Positions 1 through 10,178 of a stretch of DNA of 64,000 nucleotides are shown here, piece after piece. The translations under genes and the position numbers were made by a program. The notes under the pieces are model-generated. The model was given only the letters and a program-made list of their open reading frames with translations, did no database searches and was not told the DNA's origin. The DNA is from Pseudomonadota bacterium (GTDB lineage Bacteria; Pseudomonadota; Gammaproteobacteria; Burkholderiales; Burkholderiaceae_C), in NCBI GenBank assembly GCA_023387335.1, contig JAEWIF010000003.1, forward strand, positions 1-64,000, read 5' to 3'. Position 1 is the first letter of the stretch, and each line of letters starts with the position of its first letter.

Positions 1-2180
1 CCGACGCCGCCAACGCCGTCGCCACGCTGGCCTACGACGCGCGCGACGCCATCACCACCGCCACGGACTTCAAGGGCGTGGCCACCACTTATGGCCGCAA
101 CGCCTTCGGCGAAGCCCCGCAGGAGACCAGCCCGGACATCGGCACGCGGGCTACCCAGTTCGATGCGGAGGGTCGAACCAGCCAGGTCACTGATGCGCTG
201 GCGCAGACGACCACCATCACGCGCGATGTGATCGGGCGGGCCACGCAACTCTCGTTTGCGGGCGGCCGGACGACGGTGCTGCGCCACGACCTGGCCGGAC
301 CTGAGTACAACGCCGCGGGGGCGCCGAACGCCAGCAAAGGCCACCTGAGCGAAGCGCAGGACGCCAGCGGCACCATGCGCTGGCAGCGGGATCGGCTGGG
401 ACGGGTCACGCAGAAGGTGCAGATGCTCGCCAACGGCAGCACGCAGGCGGTGGGGTACACGTACAACGGCCAGGGGCTGCTGGACACGTTGACGTATCCC
501 GGTGGTGGGCAGTTGAAGCATCACTACACAGCGGCGGGGCAGCTGACGGCGATGGACTGGAATGGGGTGCCGCTCGTCACGGGCATCACGTGGAATGCGG
601 CGGGGCAGCCGACGGGGTGGACGTGGGCCTTCAGCACGCCGTTGCAGGCCACGCGCAGCTACGACACGGCCGGGAGGATGACGGCCAACGACGTGGCGGC
701 GTACACCTGGGATGCGGCGGGAAGGCTGACGGGGATCGTGCAAGTGTTGGCGCGGCCAGCGGATGCGGATCCGATGTCGAGCAGCATCGCGTGGGGAACG
801 GTGACCTTCACGGCCGGGTATGACAGCGTTGGCAGGATTACCAGCTTCGGGAACGGAAGCGCCGCAACCAGCTTTAGCTATGACGCGAACGGCAACCGGC
901 TGACCAGCGGCTGGAGCGAAGCGGGGAGCAGCGAGACCCGCACCTATGCCGTCGAGAGCAACAGCAATCGGCTTGCGAGTGTCGCGCAAGCCGCCAGCGG
1001 CCCGGGAGGCAGCGCAAGCGCGACCATCAATTACACGTACGACGCGAACGGGGCGCTGACGTTCGACGGTCGCAATCGCTATGCCTATGACGCCGAAGGG
1101 CGCCTCTCTTCCAGTGCACCAGCAACGGGCGAGCAGGCGCCTGTCACCCGCTACGCGCACAACGCTCTCGGCCAGCGTGTGTTCAAGACCGAGCCGCAGT
1201 ACGCGCAGCACCAACAGTCCGGCGAACAGGGCCTGTGGGAGCAGTTCCTGGCGTTCTTCGGGCTGGCATGGGCGCCGCAGACGCAGCCGAGCGAACAGCT
1301 TGGATGGGGCTTTGTGTACGACGAGAAGGGCACGCTGCTGTCGGAAATGGGAATGGGCGGGCCGAGCAGCACGGGGAGCACGCACCACATCTGGCTGCCG
1401 ACGCCGGGTGGGCCGATGCCGATCGCAGCGATCATCAACGGCAGCAAGTTCGCTGTGCATGCGGATCACCTGAACACGCCGAGGCGCTTGACCAACGAGA
1501 GCGGACAGGCCGTGTGGCAGTGGGCGTACAGCGCGTTCGGGGATGAAGTGCCGACGCAGGCCGCACATCGGTTTGCGCATCCATCGGAAGGGTTCACGAC
1601 GCCGATGCCGGATGTGACGTACAACCTGCGGTATCCGGGGCAGTACGCGGATCGTGAGTCAGGGCTGCACTACAACTACTTCAGGAGCTATGACCCGCAC
1701 GGAGGAAGATTCACTCGGAGTGACCCAATCGGGATGAACGGAGGATGGCATCGGTTCATCTACGTTGGAGCCAATCCGCTGAGCTTTGTGGATCGGTATG
1801 GGCTGATGAAGCTGCCAAACGATCCGAGTGGATTGCCTCCGGAATGGACGTTTGATCCTTCTCATCGCGATCCGACAGGTCAGCGATTCCGGCATCCAGG
1901 TGGAGACTACCTCGACTTCCATCCGGGTAAGCCGGGAAAGCCGAGGCACCAAGGTAAGGACCACTGGCACCACAATGGCGGTGACTGGCACTACTCGCCG
2001 GGAGACGAAGTACCAGATCCACCGTGCCCCGAGGAGCCTTCGCTTGTCGAGCGACTCTTCGAATCACTTAGTCCGAAGGGAAGATACGATCCGCGCCAAG
2101 ATCGATGGATGCCTGCACCAATAACACCTCCACTTCCGGCGCTGCCCGGTCCTGGGCGCGTATTCATTCCAGTTCCGTGA
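1..2180 (+). CDS. Rhs/YD-repeat polymorphic toxin, C-terminal part (5' end outside window)
   Basis: The reading frame is open from base 3 of the window, so the true start lies upstream. The protein carries tandem YD-type repeats (YDAxGRxT, YTYDANG) over roughly bases 1-1400. A classical Rhs core follows, with the NLRYPGQYADRESGLHYNYFR-like segment at about 1620-1690 and a DPIGMNGG...YVGANPLSFVDRYGL core terminus at about 1723-1806. After the core comes a variable tip of about 123 residues containing a GKDHWHHNGGDWHY motif rich in His and Asp, then a Pro-rich end. In this family the shell encapsulates the toxin and the tip is released after cleavage at the core end; delivery is usually by T6SS or another export route. 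The tip's activity is not certain: the His cluster suggests a nuclease-like toxin, which is inference. A small gene 12 bases downstream is the likely immunity partner. Confidence 0.9.
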   Translation, partial: DAANAVATLAYDARDAITTATDFKGVATTYGRNAFGEAPQETSPDIGTRATQFDAEGRTSQVTDALAQTTTITRDVIGRATQLSFAGGRTTVLRHDLAGPEYNAAGAPNASKGHLSEAQDASGTMRWQRDRLGRVTQKVQMLANGSTQAVGYTYNGQGLLDTLTYPGGGQLKHHYTAAGQLTAMDWNGVPLVTGITWNAAGQPTGWTWAFSTPLQATRSYDTAGRMTANDVAAYTWDAAGRLTGIVQVLARPADADPMSSSIAWGTVTFTAGYDSVGRITSFGNGSAATSFSYDANGNRLTSGWSEAGSSETRTYAVESNSNRLASVAQAASGPGGSASATINYTYDANGALTFDGRNRYAYDAEGRLSSSAPATGEQAPVTRYAHNALGQRVFKTEPQYAQHQQSGEQGLWEQFLAFFGLAWAPQTQPSEQLGWGFVYDEKGTLLSEMGMGGPSSTGSTHHIWLPTPGGPMPIAAIINGSKFAVHADHLNTPRRLTNESGQAVWQWAYSAFGDEVPTQAAHRFAHPSEGFTTPMPDVTYNLRYPGQYADRESGLHYNYFRSYDPHGGRFTRSDPIGMNGGWHRFIYVGANPLSFVDRYGLMKLPNDPSGLPPEWTFDPSHRDPTGQRFRHPGGDYLDFHPGKPGKPRHQGKDHWHHNGGDWHYSPGDEVPDPPCPEEPSLVERLFESLSPKGRYDPRQDRWMPAPITPPLPALPGPGRVFIPVP

Positions 2181-2192
2181 GAGGAGAGCGAA

Positions 2193-2579
2193 GTGCAAAC
2201 TATGATTTCCGATCCCAAGTCTTTCTTCACCGAACGAGGTGGCTTGCATGACGCTCGCATTCGGCAGATTGCTTGGGACGCACTCGCGCGAGCCATCAGC
2301 GTGGAAGTTGCCGACCTGAACGCCAACGCACTGGGTTTGCCTGAGTACAACGGGGCTGAACCGGGCAGCATCCTCTTCCGCGATGCGAATGATCTGTCGC
2401 TCCGATGCGATGCCTTTGCTAACGACATCCAGCGCGTGTACGACATAGAGATCGAAGAGCGTGAAGGCGGAAGATATCGTTGCACCCTGCTCATATCTCC
2501 TGGCGGTCGATTGACTTTTGATTTCTCAGAAGTGGTCTTGATAGCCTGCCCGTCCTCAGCCGCTAAAGCTGGCGGGTGA
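2193..2579 (+). CDS. Probable immunity protein for the upstream Rhs toxin
   Basis: This encodes a small acidic 128-residue cytosolic protein with no signal peptide, directly after the rhs gene (12-base gap; a GAGAGGAG-like ribosome site lies at about 2178-2187). It begins with an FFTERGGLHDARI segment, a pattern I associate with small Rhs/CDI-neighbour immunity-type proteins, but I cannot name the family with certainty. Position, size and charge fit an immunity protein that neutralises the rhs tip. The last 8-10 residues (SSAAKAGG) run into sequence that in another frame encodes decayed Rhs repeats. The original C-terminus may therefore have been replaced when the downstream rhs fragment joined here. 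An alternative is an unrelated small protein of unknown function. Confidence 0.6.
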   Translation: MQTMISDPKSFFTERGGLHDARIRQIAWDALARAISVEVADLNANALGLPEYNGAEPGSILFRDANDLSLRCDAFANDIQRVYDIEIEEREGGRYRCTLLISPGGRLTFDFSEVVLIACPSSAAKAGG

Positions 2580-3624
2580 ACTACTTCACGACCCCAACGG
2601 CCACATCACCAGCGAAGCCGACGCGCTCAGCCACGCCACCCGCTACGGCATGGACGGCTTGAAGCGCCTCTCATCACCGACGCGGCCGACGCCGTTGCCA
2701 CGCTTGCCTACGACGCCCGCGACGCCGTCACCGCTGCCACCGACTTCAAGGGCGTGACCACCACGTACGGCCGCAACGCGCCTTCGGCGACGCCCCGCAG
2801 GAGACCAGTGCGGACATCGGCACGCGCGCCACCTAGTTCGACGCGGCGGGGCGCCCCAGCCAGGTCACCGACGCCCTGGGTCAGACCACCACCATCACGC
2901 GCGACGTGATCGGGCGGGCCACGCAGCTGTCTTTTGCGGGCGGCCGAACCACCGTGCTGCGCCACGACCTGGCCGGGCCTGAGTACAACGCCGCGGGCGC
3001 GCCGAACGCCAGCAAGGGCATTTGAGCGAGGCGCAGGACGCGAGCGGCACTACGCGCTGGCAGCGCGACCGGCTGGGGCGCGTCACGCAGAAGGTGCAGA
3101 TGCTGGCCAACGGCAGCACGCAGGCGGCGGGGTACACGTACAACGCGCAAGGGTTGCTGGACACGTTGACGTATCCCGGTGGTGGGCTGCTGAAGCATCA
3201 CTACGCGGCGGCGGGGCAGCTGACGGCGATGGACTGGAATGGCGTGCCGCTCGTCACGGGTATCACGTGGAATGCGGCGGGGCAGGCGACGGGGTGGACG
3301 TGGGCTTTCAGCACGCCGTTGCAGGCTGGCCGCAGCTACGACACGGCGGGTCGAATGACGGCCAATGACGTGGCGGCGTACACGTGGGATGCAGCGGGAC
3401 GGTTGACGGGGATCGTGCAAGTGCTGGCGCGGCCGGGGGATGCGGATCCGGTATCGAGCAGCATCACGTGGGGGACGGTCACCTTCACGGCGGGTTAGGA
3501 CAACGTGGGCCGCATCACGAGCTTCGGCAACGGTAGCGCTTCCACCAGTTTCAGCTACGACGCGAACGGCAACCGCTTGACGAGCGGTTGGTTCGAGGCA
3601 GGCAGCAGCGAGACGCGCACCTAA
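2580..3624 (+). pseudogene. Decayed rhs fragment duplicating the upstream rhs gene
   Basis: This block is a mutated copy of the sequence at the window start. Bases from about 2694 align with bases from about 18, and homology continues to about 3621, matching about 945 in the intact gene. The copy is broken by a 2-base insertion near 2780, a TAG at 2834-2836 where the intact gene has CAG, a 1-base deletion near 3019, a TAG at 3496-3498 where the intact gene reads a tyrosine codon, and a TAA at 3622-3624 at another tyrosine. The region before 2694 encodes further YD-type repeat sequence (HDPNGHITSEADAL...). It cannot make a functional protein. It is best read as a silent, displaced rhs 3' module of the kind that accumulates behind rhs genes. 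Confidence 0.85.
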
Positions 3625-4090
3625 GGTTCTGGCGCTCGATGTCGATTCGGGCGTCGAGCGTGCGGGAACCTGGGACCAACTGTCGTGCGAGTGGAATAGG
3701 CGCGAAGAACTTTTGATCGTGCAGTCGGGGCCAGGTTCGCATCCGACAAGACACGTGCCCAATTTCGTGTTTGAGCGACTATCCGCTGGTTGGTCGATCA
3801 CAGTGTCTCTCGAGCAGGCAGCTGTCGAGCATTTGGACGCGTCGGGTTCGCGGTTGTTGGGACGCATCGCAGGCGTCTCTTCGGAGGTGTTCTCTTCGGC
3901 CGCGCTTGCCTGGGGCAATGAACTCGATTCCTTCGAGGCAGGGGAAACATTCGAAGCTCGAACCTGGAACGATCTTCAGCAGTTGTGCAGCGCTTGCCAC
4001 AGAGACTGGCGGTGTGAGGCCACCATGCTCATTCAGTCCGGAGCGAGCAGCGCTTCGCGTCAAAGGAGCGGATCCGTAGCGCACGATTGA
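3625..4090 (+). pseudogene. Orphan fragment behind the rhs remnant (possible truncated immunity gene)
   Basis: After the homology with rhs ends, one frame stays open to a TGA at 4088-4090. The only start-like codons are internal, for example TTG at 3713, which gives 125 residues. Reading the same frame upstream gives a continuous and plausible protein sequence (VLALDVDSGVERAGTWDQL...) back to the rhs junction, so the gene appears to have lost its 5' end in a deletion joining it to the rhs fragment. There is no signal peptide or membrane segment. The C-terminal part includes a Trp/Cys-containing CSACHRDWRC stretch. I do not recognise the family. Its place directly after a displaced rhs tip makes a truncated immunity gene or toxin-tip remnant the simplest reading. 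Confidence 0.4.
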
Positions 4091-4117
4091 ATTCGTACGC
4101 AACTAGTCAAGCTGGGC

Positions 4118-5395
4118 CTACCTCGGCGCCAGAAAGCGAACTTCCTCCGCCCGCCCCGCAACCCTGACCCGCGCCACCACCTCCGCCGTCTCCGCGAGAA
4201 GCTTCCCCTTCCTCCACACCTTCAACCGATTCGCCCGCAGCCGGATCGCCTCCGTCACATCCCGCGCCTGCAGCAGCACGAAGCTCGCATCGCACCCCGC
4301 CTCGATGCCGTAGCCGTCCAGGTGCATCACCCGCGCGGCATTCGACGTCACCGCGTCATGGCAGGCGCGGATACCGCTCCGGCTCGTCATCTGCGCCACA
4401 TGCAGGCCCATGTGCGCCACCTCCAGCATGTCCGCCGACCCCATCCCGTACCAGGGGTCCATCACGCAGTCGTGGCCGAAGGCGACGGTGACGCCGGCGT
4501 TCATGAGCTCGGGCACGCGCGTCATGCCGCGGCGCTTGGGGTAGGTGTCGTGGCGGCCCTGCAGGGTGATGTTGATCAGCGGGTTGGCCACCACGCTGAC
4601 GCCGCTCTCCGCGATCAGCGGCAGCAGCTTGCTGGCGTAGTAGTTGTCCATGCTGTGCATGGAGGTGCAGTGCGAGCCGTTGACGCGGCCCTGCAGGCCG
4701 AGCCGCTGCGTTTCGAAGGCCAGGGTCTCGATGTGGCGCGAGAGCGGGTCGTCGGTCTCGTCGCAGTGCATGTCCACCAGCTTGCCGCGCTCGGCGGCCA
4801 GCTCGCACAGCAGCTTCACGCTCTCGGCGCCCTCGGCCATGGTGCGTTCGTAGTGCGGGATGCCGCCGACGATGTCCACGCCCAGGTCCAGCGCGCGCTT
4901 CAGACTGTCCAGGCCGCCGCGGGTGCGCAGCACGCCGTCCTGCGGGAAGGCGACCAGCTGCAGGTCCAGGTAGGGCGCGACGCGCTGCTTGACGTCCAGG
5001 AGGGCCCGCACCGTCAGCAGGCTGGGGTCGCTGGTGTCCACGTGGCTGCGGATGGCCAGCAGGCCGCGGGCCACGGCCCAGTCGCAGTAGGCGAGGGCGC
5101 GCTCGACGATGTGCTCGGCCTGGAGCTGCGGCTTGAGCTCGCCCCACAGCGCGATGCCCTCCAGCAGCGTGCCGCTCTCGTTGACGCGCGGCAGACCGTA
5201 GCTGAGCGTCGAGTCCAGGTGGAAGTGCGGATCGCAGAAGGGCGGCGAGAGCAGCCAGCCCTGCGCATCGACCTTCTCGTGGGCGGGCGCGTCCAGGGCT
5301 TCGGTGACTTCGACGATGCGGCCGTCCTGGACCGCGACTGACATGCGTTCGCGGCCGTCGGGCAGGCGGGCGTTGGTGACGAGCAGGTCGAGCAT
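4118..5395 (-). CDS. codA: Cytosine deaminase, CodA-type amidohydrolase
   Basis: This 425-residue amidohydrolase converts cytosine to uracil and ammonia in the cytosol. The sequence follows E. coli CodA closely: metal ligands H57 and H59 (PHFHLDS), H210 in HCDETDD with catalytic E213, H242 in NGSHCTSMHS, and D309 in FGHDCVMDPWY. The LQGRHDTYPKRRGMTRV segment is also diagnostic. The residue after D309 is Cys310, where E. coli has Asp314, a known specificity position, so the preferred substrate may differ slightly. The gene starts 19 bases after the upp stop, on the same strand, in a cluster with urc4 and urc1. The uracil it makes can therefore go to UMP through Upp and on to the URC pathway. 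A related deaminase for isocytosine or another oxopyrimidine is the alternative. Confidence 0.88.
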   Translation of the reverse strand: MLDLLVTNARLPDGRERMSVAVQDGRIVEVTEALDAPAHEKVDAQGWLLSPPFCDPHFHLDSTLSYGLPRVNESGTLLEGIALWGELKPQLQAEHIVERALAYCDWAVARGLLAIRSHVDTSDPSLLTVRALLDVKQRVAPYLDLQLVAFPQDGVLRTRGGLDSLKRALDLGVDIVGGIPHYERTMAEGAESVKLLCELAAERGKLVDMHCDETDDPLSRHIETLAFETQRLGLQGRVNGSHCTSMHSMDNYYASKLLPLIAESGVSVVANPLINITLQGRHDTYPKRRGMTRVPELMNAGVTVAFGHDCVMDPWYGMGSADMLEVAHMGLHVAQMTSRSGIRACHDAVTSNAARVMHLDGYGIEAGCDASFVLLQARDVTEAIRLRANRLKVWRKGKLLAETAEVVARVRVAGRAEEVRFLAPR

Positions 5396-5414
5396 CGCGC
5401 CTGCGTCGCCCGGC

Positions 5415-6044
<630 letters not shown>

Positions 6045-6070
6045 GGCGTGGATTATCGCGAGGGGGCGGT

Positions 6071-7335
6071 TCAGAACACGGTGCCGTCGCTGTGCACCTG
6101 CAGCGGCGGCAGGCCGCCGCGGGTGCGTTGCGCGAGTTCACGGCCGGCGGCCCAGGTGCCGCCTTCCAGCACGCAGGCCAGCGGCAGTTGCTCCTCGTCG
6201 CGCGACAGCTCGCGGCGCACCGCGCCGGCCAGCTCGTCCAGCAACGCCACGGTGAGCGCGCGCCACTCGACGATGATCTCGTCGCCCGCGTGCCAGACCG
6301 TGTGCGCCGCGTCGGGCTCGCGCAGCCGCAGCACGCCGCTGTCGAGCAGCAGCCCGCCGTTGCGGTACTCGGGCAGGCCGGTCAGCTTGTCGATGCCGCG
6401 CACCTTCACGCCGGCCCAGTGGAAGGGCTCCAGCAGCGAGTAGGTGAGCCACTGCGACAGCTTGTGGAACGGCACCCAGCCGTCCGACGGCCCGTCGCCG
6501 CGCACCGCCGAATGGCGCCACACGTCGCCCAGCGGCACGCCGCCCATGCTGTTGCCCATCGGCCAGATGCCAGAGAGCGACACCAGCAGCTGCGACAGCA
6601 GGTCGTGCGTCTCCAGTTCGGCCGTCGGCGTGATGCCGCCTTCGTCGCCCATCAGCAGGTCGCACAGGCCGGAAGGCCGCGCGGCTTCGGAGAACACCTC
6701 GGGCTGCTCGACCATGGCCTCGCCCAGCCGGCGCAGCAGCACGGCGCGGTTGTCCAGTCCCACCAGCGGATTCGATTCGCGCACCTGGAAGGCGCGCGCC
6801 AGCCGGTCGGTGACGATGGCGCGCAGGCCCTGCGCATCCACCTGCAGCGGCCGCAGCTTGTCGCTGGAGAACATGCCGCTGGTGAAGGCGTGGAAGCTGG
6901 CGACGGCCAGGCCTTCCGATCGCGTGTAGGTGGCGCCGTCGTGCGGATCGACGTACTTCCACTCCGGCCCCGCGCCCGCGTCCAGCAGCACGCTGACGAA
7001 GGTGAGGTCGATCATCGCGTGGGCGCGCACCTGCGGCGCGACGTCGCCCAGCAGCTCCTCCAGCTGCTTGCGGCGGTCCACGCCGCCGGCTTCGAAGTGG
7101 CGCCAGCGGCTGTGGAAGGGGATGTGCAGCTTGGCATAACGCTGCCGCGTGATGGTGGCCACTTGCGCCGCGGCGTCGCGCAGCTTGCCTTCGTCCACGG
7201 TGAACCAGGCGGACTGGCCGATCCGCGCGCGGTCGAGCAACTGGCCGCAGCGTTCGCGCACGGCGACGGTGGACCGCAGCATTCCGGCGGCGATCTCGCC
7301 GCGCGATCGTTCGCTGATGAAGTCGTTCTCCGCGC

Positions 7336-7339
<4 letters not shown>
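6071..7339 (-). CDS. DUF1688 / URC4-type uracil catabolism protein
   Basis: This protein of about 422 residues belongs to the DUF1688 family, which includes yeast Urc4 and Aspergillus UrgC-type proteins, genetically required for uracil use as nitrogen source. The biochemical step is not firmly established. I recognise the family from its context and from conserved stretches such as WFTVDEGKL, HIPFHSRWRHFEAGG and WPMGNSMGGVPLGDVWRH. The start ATG at 7339 overlaps the urc1 stop in an ATGA junction, so the two are probably translationally coupled. No signal peptide or membrane segment is visible. The reading frame continues open far upstream of the ATG because of the GC bias; that part is not coding in this frame. 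Confidence 0.88.
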
Positions 7340-8601
<1,262 letters not shown>

Positions 8602-8606
8602 TCAGG

Positions 8607-8625
8607 GGTCTCCCGCAAAGAGACC
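8607..8625 (-). promoter_or_regulatory. Inverted repeat covering the urc1 ribosome-binding site
   Basis: GGTCTC at 8607-8612 and GAGACC at 8620-8625 form a perfect 6-base-pair stem with a 7-base loop. On the minus strand the second arm contains most of the GGGAGA ribosome site of urc1, whose ATG lies 5-6 bases further on. Folding in the mRNA could lower translation of urc1 and, through coupling, urc4. The stem is short, so chance occurrence is possible. Confidence 0.35.
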
Positions 8626-8642
8626 ACTTTAGCGCGGGGACC

Positions 8643-8659
8643 GCGGCCCGTGGGGCCGC
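8643..8659 (-). terminator. GC-rich hairpin between the FHA gene and urc1
   Basis: GCGGCCC and GGGCCGC make a perfect 7-base-pair stem around a 3-base loop, 9 bases after the FHA gene stop. There is no T-run after it on the minus strand, so it is not a classical intrinsic terminator. It could mark the end of the FHA transcript or only slow RNA polymerase before urc1. Confidence 0.3.
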
Positions 8660-8667
8660 CGGAAGGG

Positions 8668-9954
8668 CTACCCGTTGCGGGCGGCGGCGAGGGCCGCGGC
8701 CCGCCGCAGCTTGTCCGACTCGCGCAGCCAGGCCGCCATGTAGTAGCGGTTGAACAGCTGCTCGGCCCATTCGCCCGGCTGCTCGCCCTTGCGGGCGTAG
8801 TCCGCGGTGTACAGGTCCCACAGCCGCGCGTTGTCCACCAGCGCGAAGCTGAGCTTGCCGCGCAGCAGCTCCGCGCGCAGCCTGGCGGGCTCGAACTCCT
8901 TGAGCGCGCCATCGGCCAGGCCGCGCGCGGCGGCGCGGTTCGCCTCCTCGTGCCAGCGCGCTTCCTGCGCGACCTCCTGCAGCGCCCGCGTGGGCGGCAC
9001 GAAACCGCCGGCGCCCTCGGGCATGAACAGCAGGTACTGCAGCATGTCCTTGAGCGGCATGCCCTCGCGCAGCGGGTTGGTGCCCACGCCGCCCAGCATC
9101 GTCCGGTCGGCCGCGCGCATGTCCTGGCGCGACTCGTTGCGGCCGGCCAGCTGCTCGGCCAGGCAGCGCACCACCTCGCGCACCGCTTCGCCCGCGCGTT
9201 CCCAGTCGAAGTCCACCAGCACCGGCGGCGGCTCCACGCCCAGGCCGCGGCAGAACGACTGGAGCGCCAGCTTCTCGGGGGTCGGGGTGCCGGTGGGGGC
9301 CGGCGCCGGCGCGACCTGCGCGCGCGCCAGGGCGGCCAGCGGGTCGGGCTCCACCAGCGGCGCTGTGGCGTCGACGGCGTTGAACGATGCGCTGTTGAGC
9401 CGCCACGACGCCGAGGCCGTGAAGGGATCGTCCAGGTCGAAGCCCAGGGGCTCGGCGTCGGGTGGTTCGGGCCGGGTCCGGTCCGCCGGATCGGTCGTGC
9501 GCGGCGCCCACTCGGCGGCCAGTTCGGCCCAGGGGTCCTGGTCCGCGCCTCCCGGGGCGGGCGGCGCCGAGCGCGTCTCGGGGCCGATCGGCACCGGCCG
9601 CGTGCCCATGCCGGAGAAGCTGGTCGAGTCCAGCTGGTCGTCCTCCGGGACGGCCGCGATGACCATGAAGAAGGAACCGATGCGCGCCGATTCGCCGTCG
9701 GCCAGCACCACCTCGTCGCCGGAGAACCAGTCGCCCTGGTCCGTGTTGATGCCGTTGGCCGAGAGCACCTGCACGCGCGCGCCGCCCTCGGACCACCCGA
9801 TGGACAGGTGGCGGCGGGAGACCAGCCGCTCGGTGTCGGGCAGGTAGACCGCGGCTTCCGGGTCTCGACCGACCACCACGGCTTCGCTGCCGGGCTTGAG
9901 GGCGATCGTCTGCTCGAAAGAAGACGGTCCTGAAAAGTGCAGCAGGTAAGGCAA
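8668..9954 (-). CDS. FHA-domain protein, TagH/ImpI-like
   Basis: An FHA domain occupies about the first 110 residues, with the phosphothreonine-binding signature residues VVVGRD, LVSRRHLS and ANG. A variable Pro/Ala/Asp-rich linker follows. The C-terminal region of about 190 residues resembles the C-terminal domain of type VI secretion FHA proteins (FCRGLGVEPP..., MLGGVGTNPL, FEPARLRAELL). No other T6SS gene is in the window. It faces the tpsB-tpsA-kinase genes across a short divergent region, so a role as reader of kinase-made phosphothreonines in that locus is an inference from position. The start is uncertain. TTG at 9954 begins just before the FHA fold (PYLLHFSG); an upstream GTG at 10098 would add 48 residues of atypical, low-conservation-looking sequence. 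Confidence 0.8.
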   Translation of the reverse strand: MPYLLHFSGPSSFEQTIALKPGSEAVVVGRDPEAAVYLPDTERLVSRRHLSIGWSEGGARVQVLSANGINTDQGDWFSGDEVVLADGESARIGSFFMVIAAVPEDDQLDSTSFSGMGTRPVPIGPETRSAPPAPGGADQDPWAELAAEWAPRTTDPADRTRPEPPDAEPLGFDLDDPFTASASWRLNSASFNAVDATAPLVEPDPLAALARAQVAPAPAPTGTPTPEKLALQSFCRGLGVEPPPVLVDFDWERAGEAVREVVRCLAEQLAGRNESRQDMRAADRTMLGGVGTNPLREGMPLKDMLQYLLFMPEGAGGFVPPTRALQEVAQEARWHEEANRAAARGLADGALKEFEPARLRAELLRGKLSFALVDNARLWDLYTADYARKGEQPGEWAEQLFNRYYMAAWLRESDKLRRAAALAAARNG

Positions 9955-10091
9955 GCTGGGGACCGTTTGTAACGAAGGTCGGACCGGGCGGAGGCACCCG
10001 GCGGGGTTGCTGTCGCGTTGGCGGCCGAGTGTAGGTGATGCGCCGCCGGTACGCGAGAGGGGCTCGCCCGGTGGCATGCCTACGGAAACGA

Positions 10092-10119
10092 TTGACACAA
10101 TCTCTGACGAATGTAAGAG
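10092..10119 (+). promoter_or_regulatory. Candidate promoter for tpsB-tpsA-kinase
   Basis: A perfect -35 hexamer TTGACA at 10092-10097 is followed after 16 bases by TAAGAG at 10114-10119, a weak -10. It lies about 60 bases before the tpsB start in the divergent region with the FHA gene. The good -35 and poor -10 would fit a promoter helped by an activator, which is inference. Confidence 0.4.
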
Positions 10120-10178
10120 TGGGCCAGCTCAGCCGGAAGGCTGATGCGCCCGCCCGAAATCCCATAGAGGAGTCCGAG

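Noticed and set aside
8668..9954. A type VI secretion cluster
   Set aside because: Only the FHA protein resembles a T6SS accessory protein. No sheath, baseplate, membrane-complex or ClpV gene is present.
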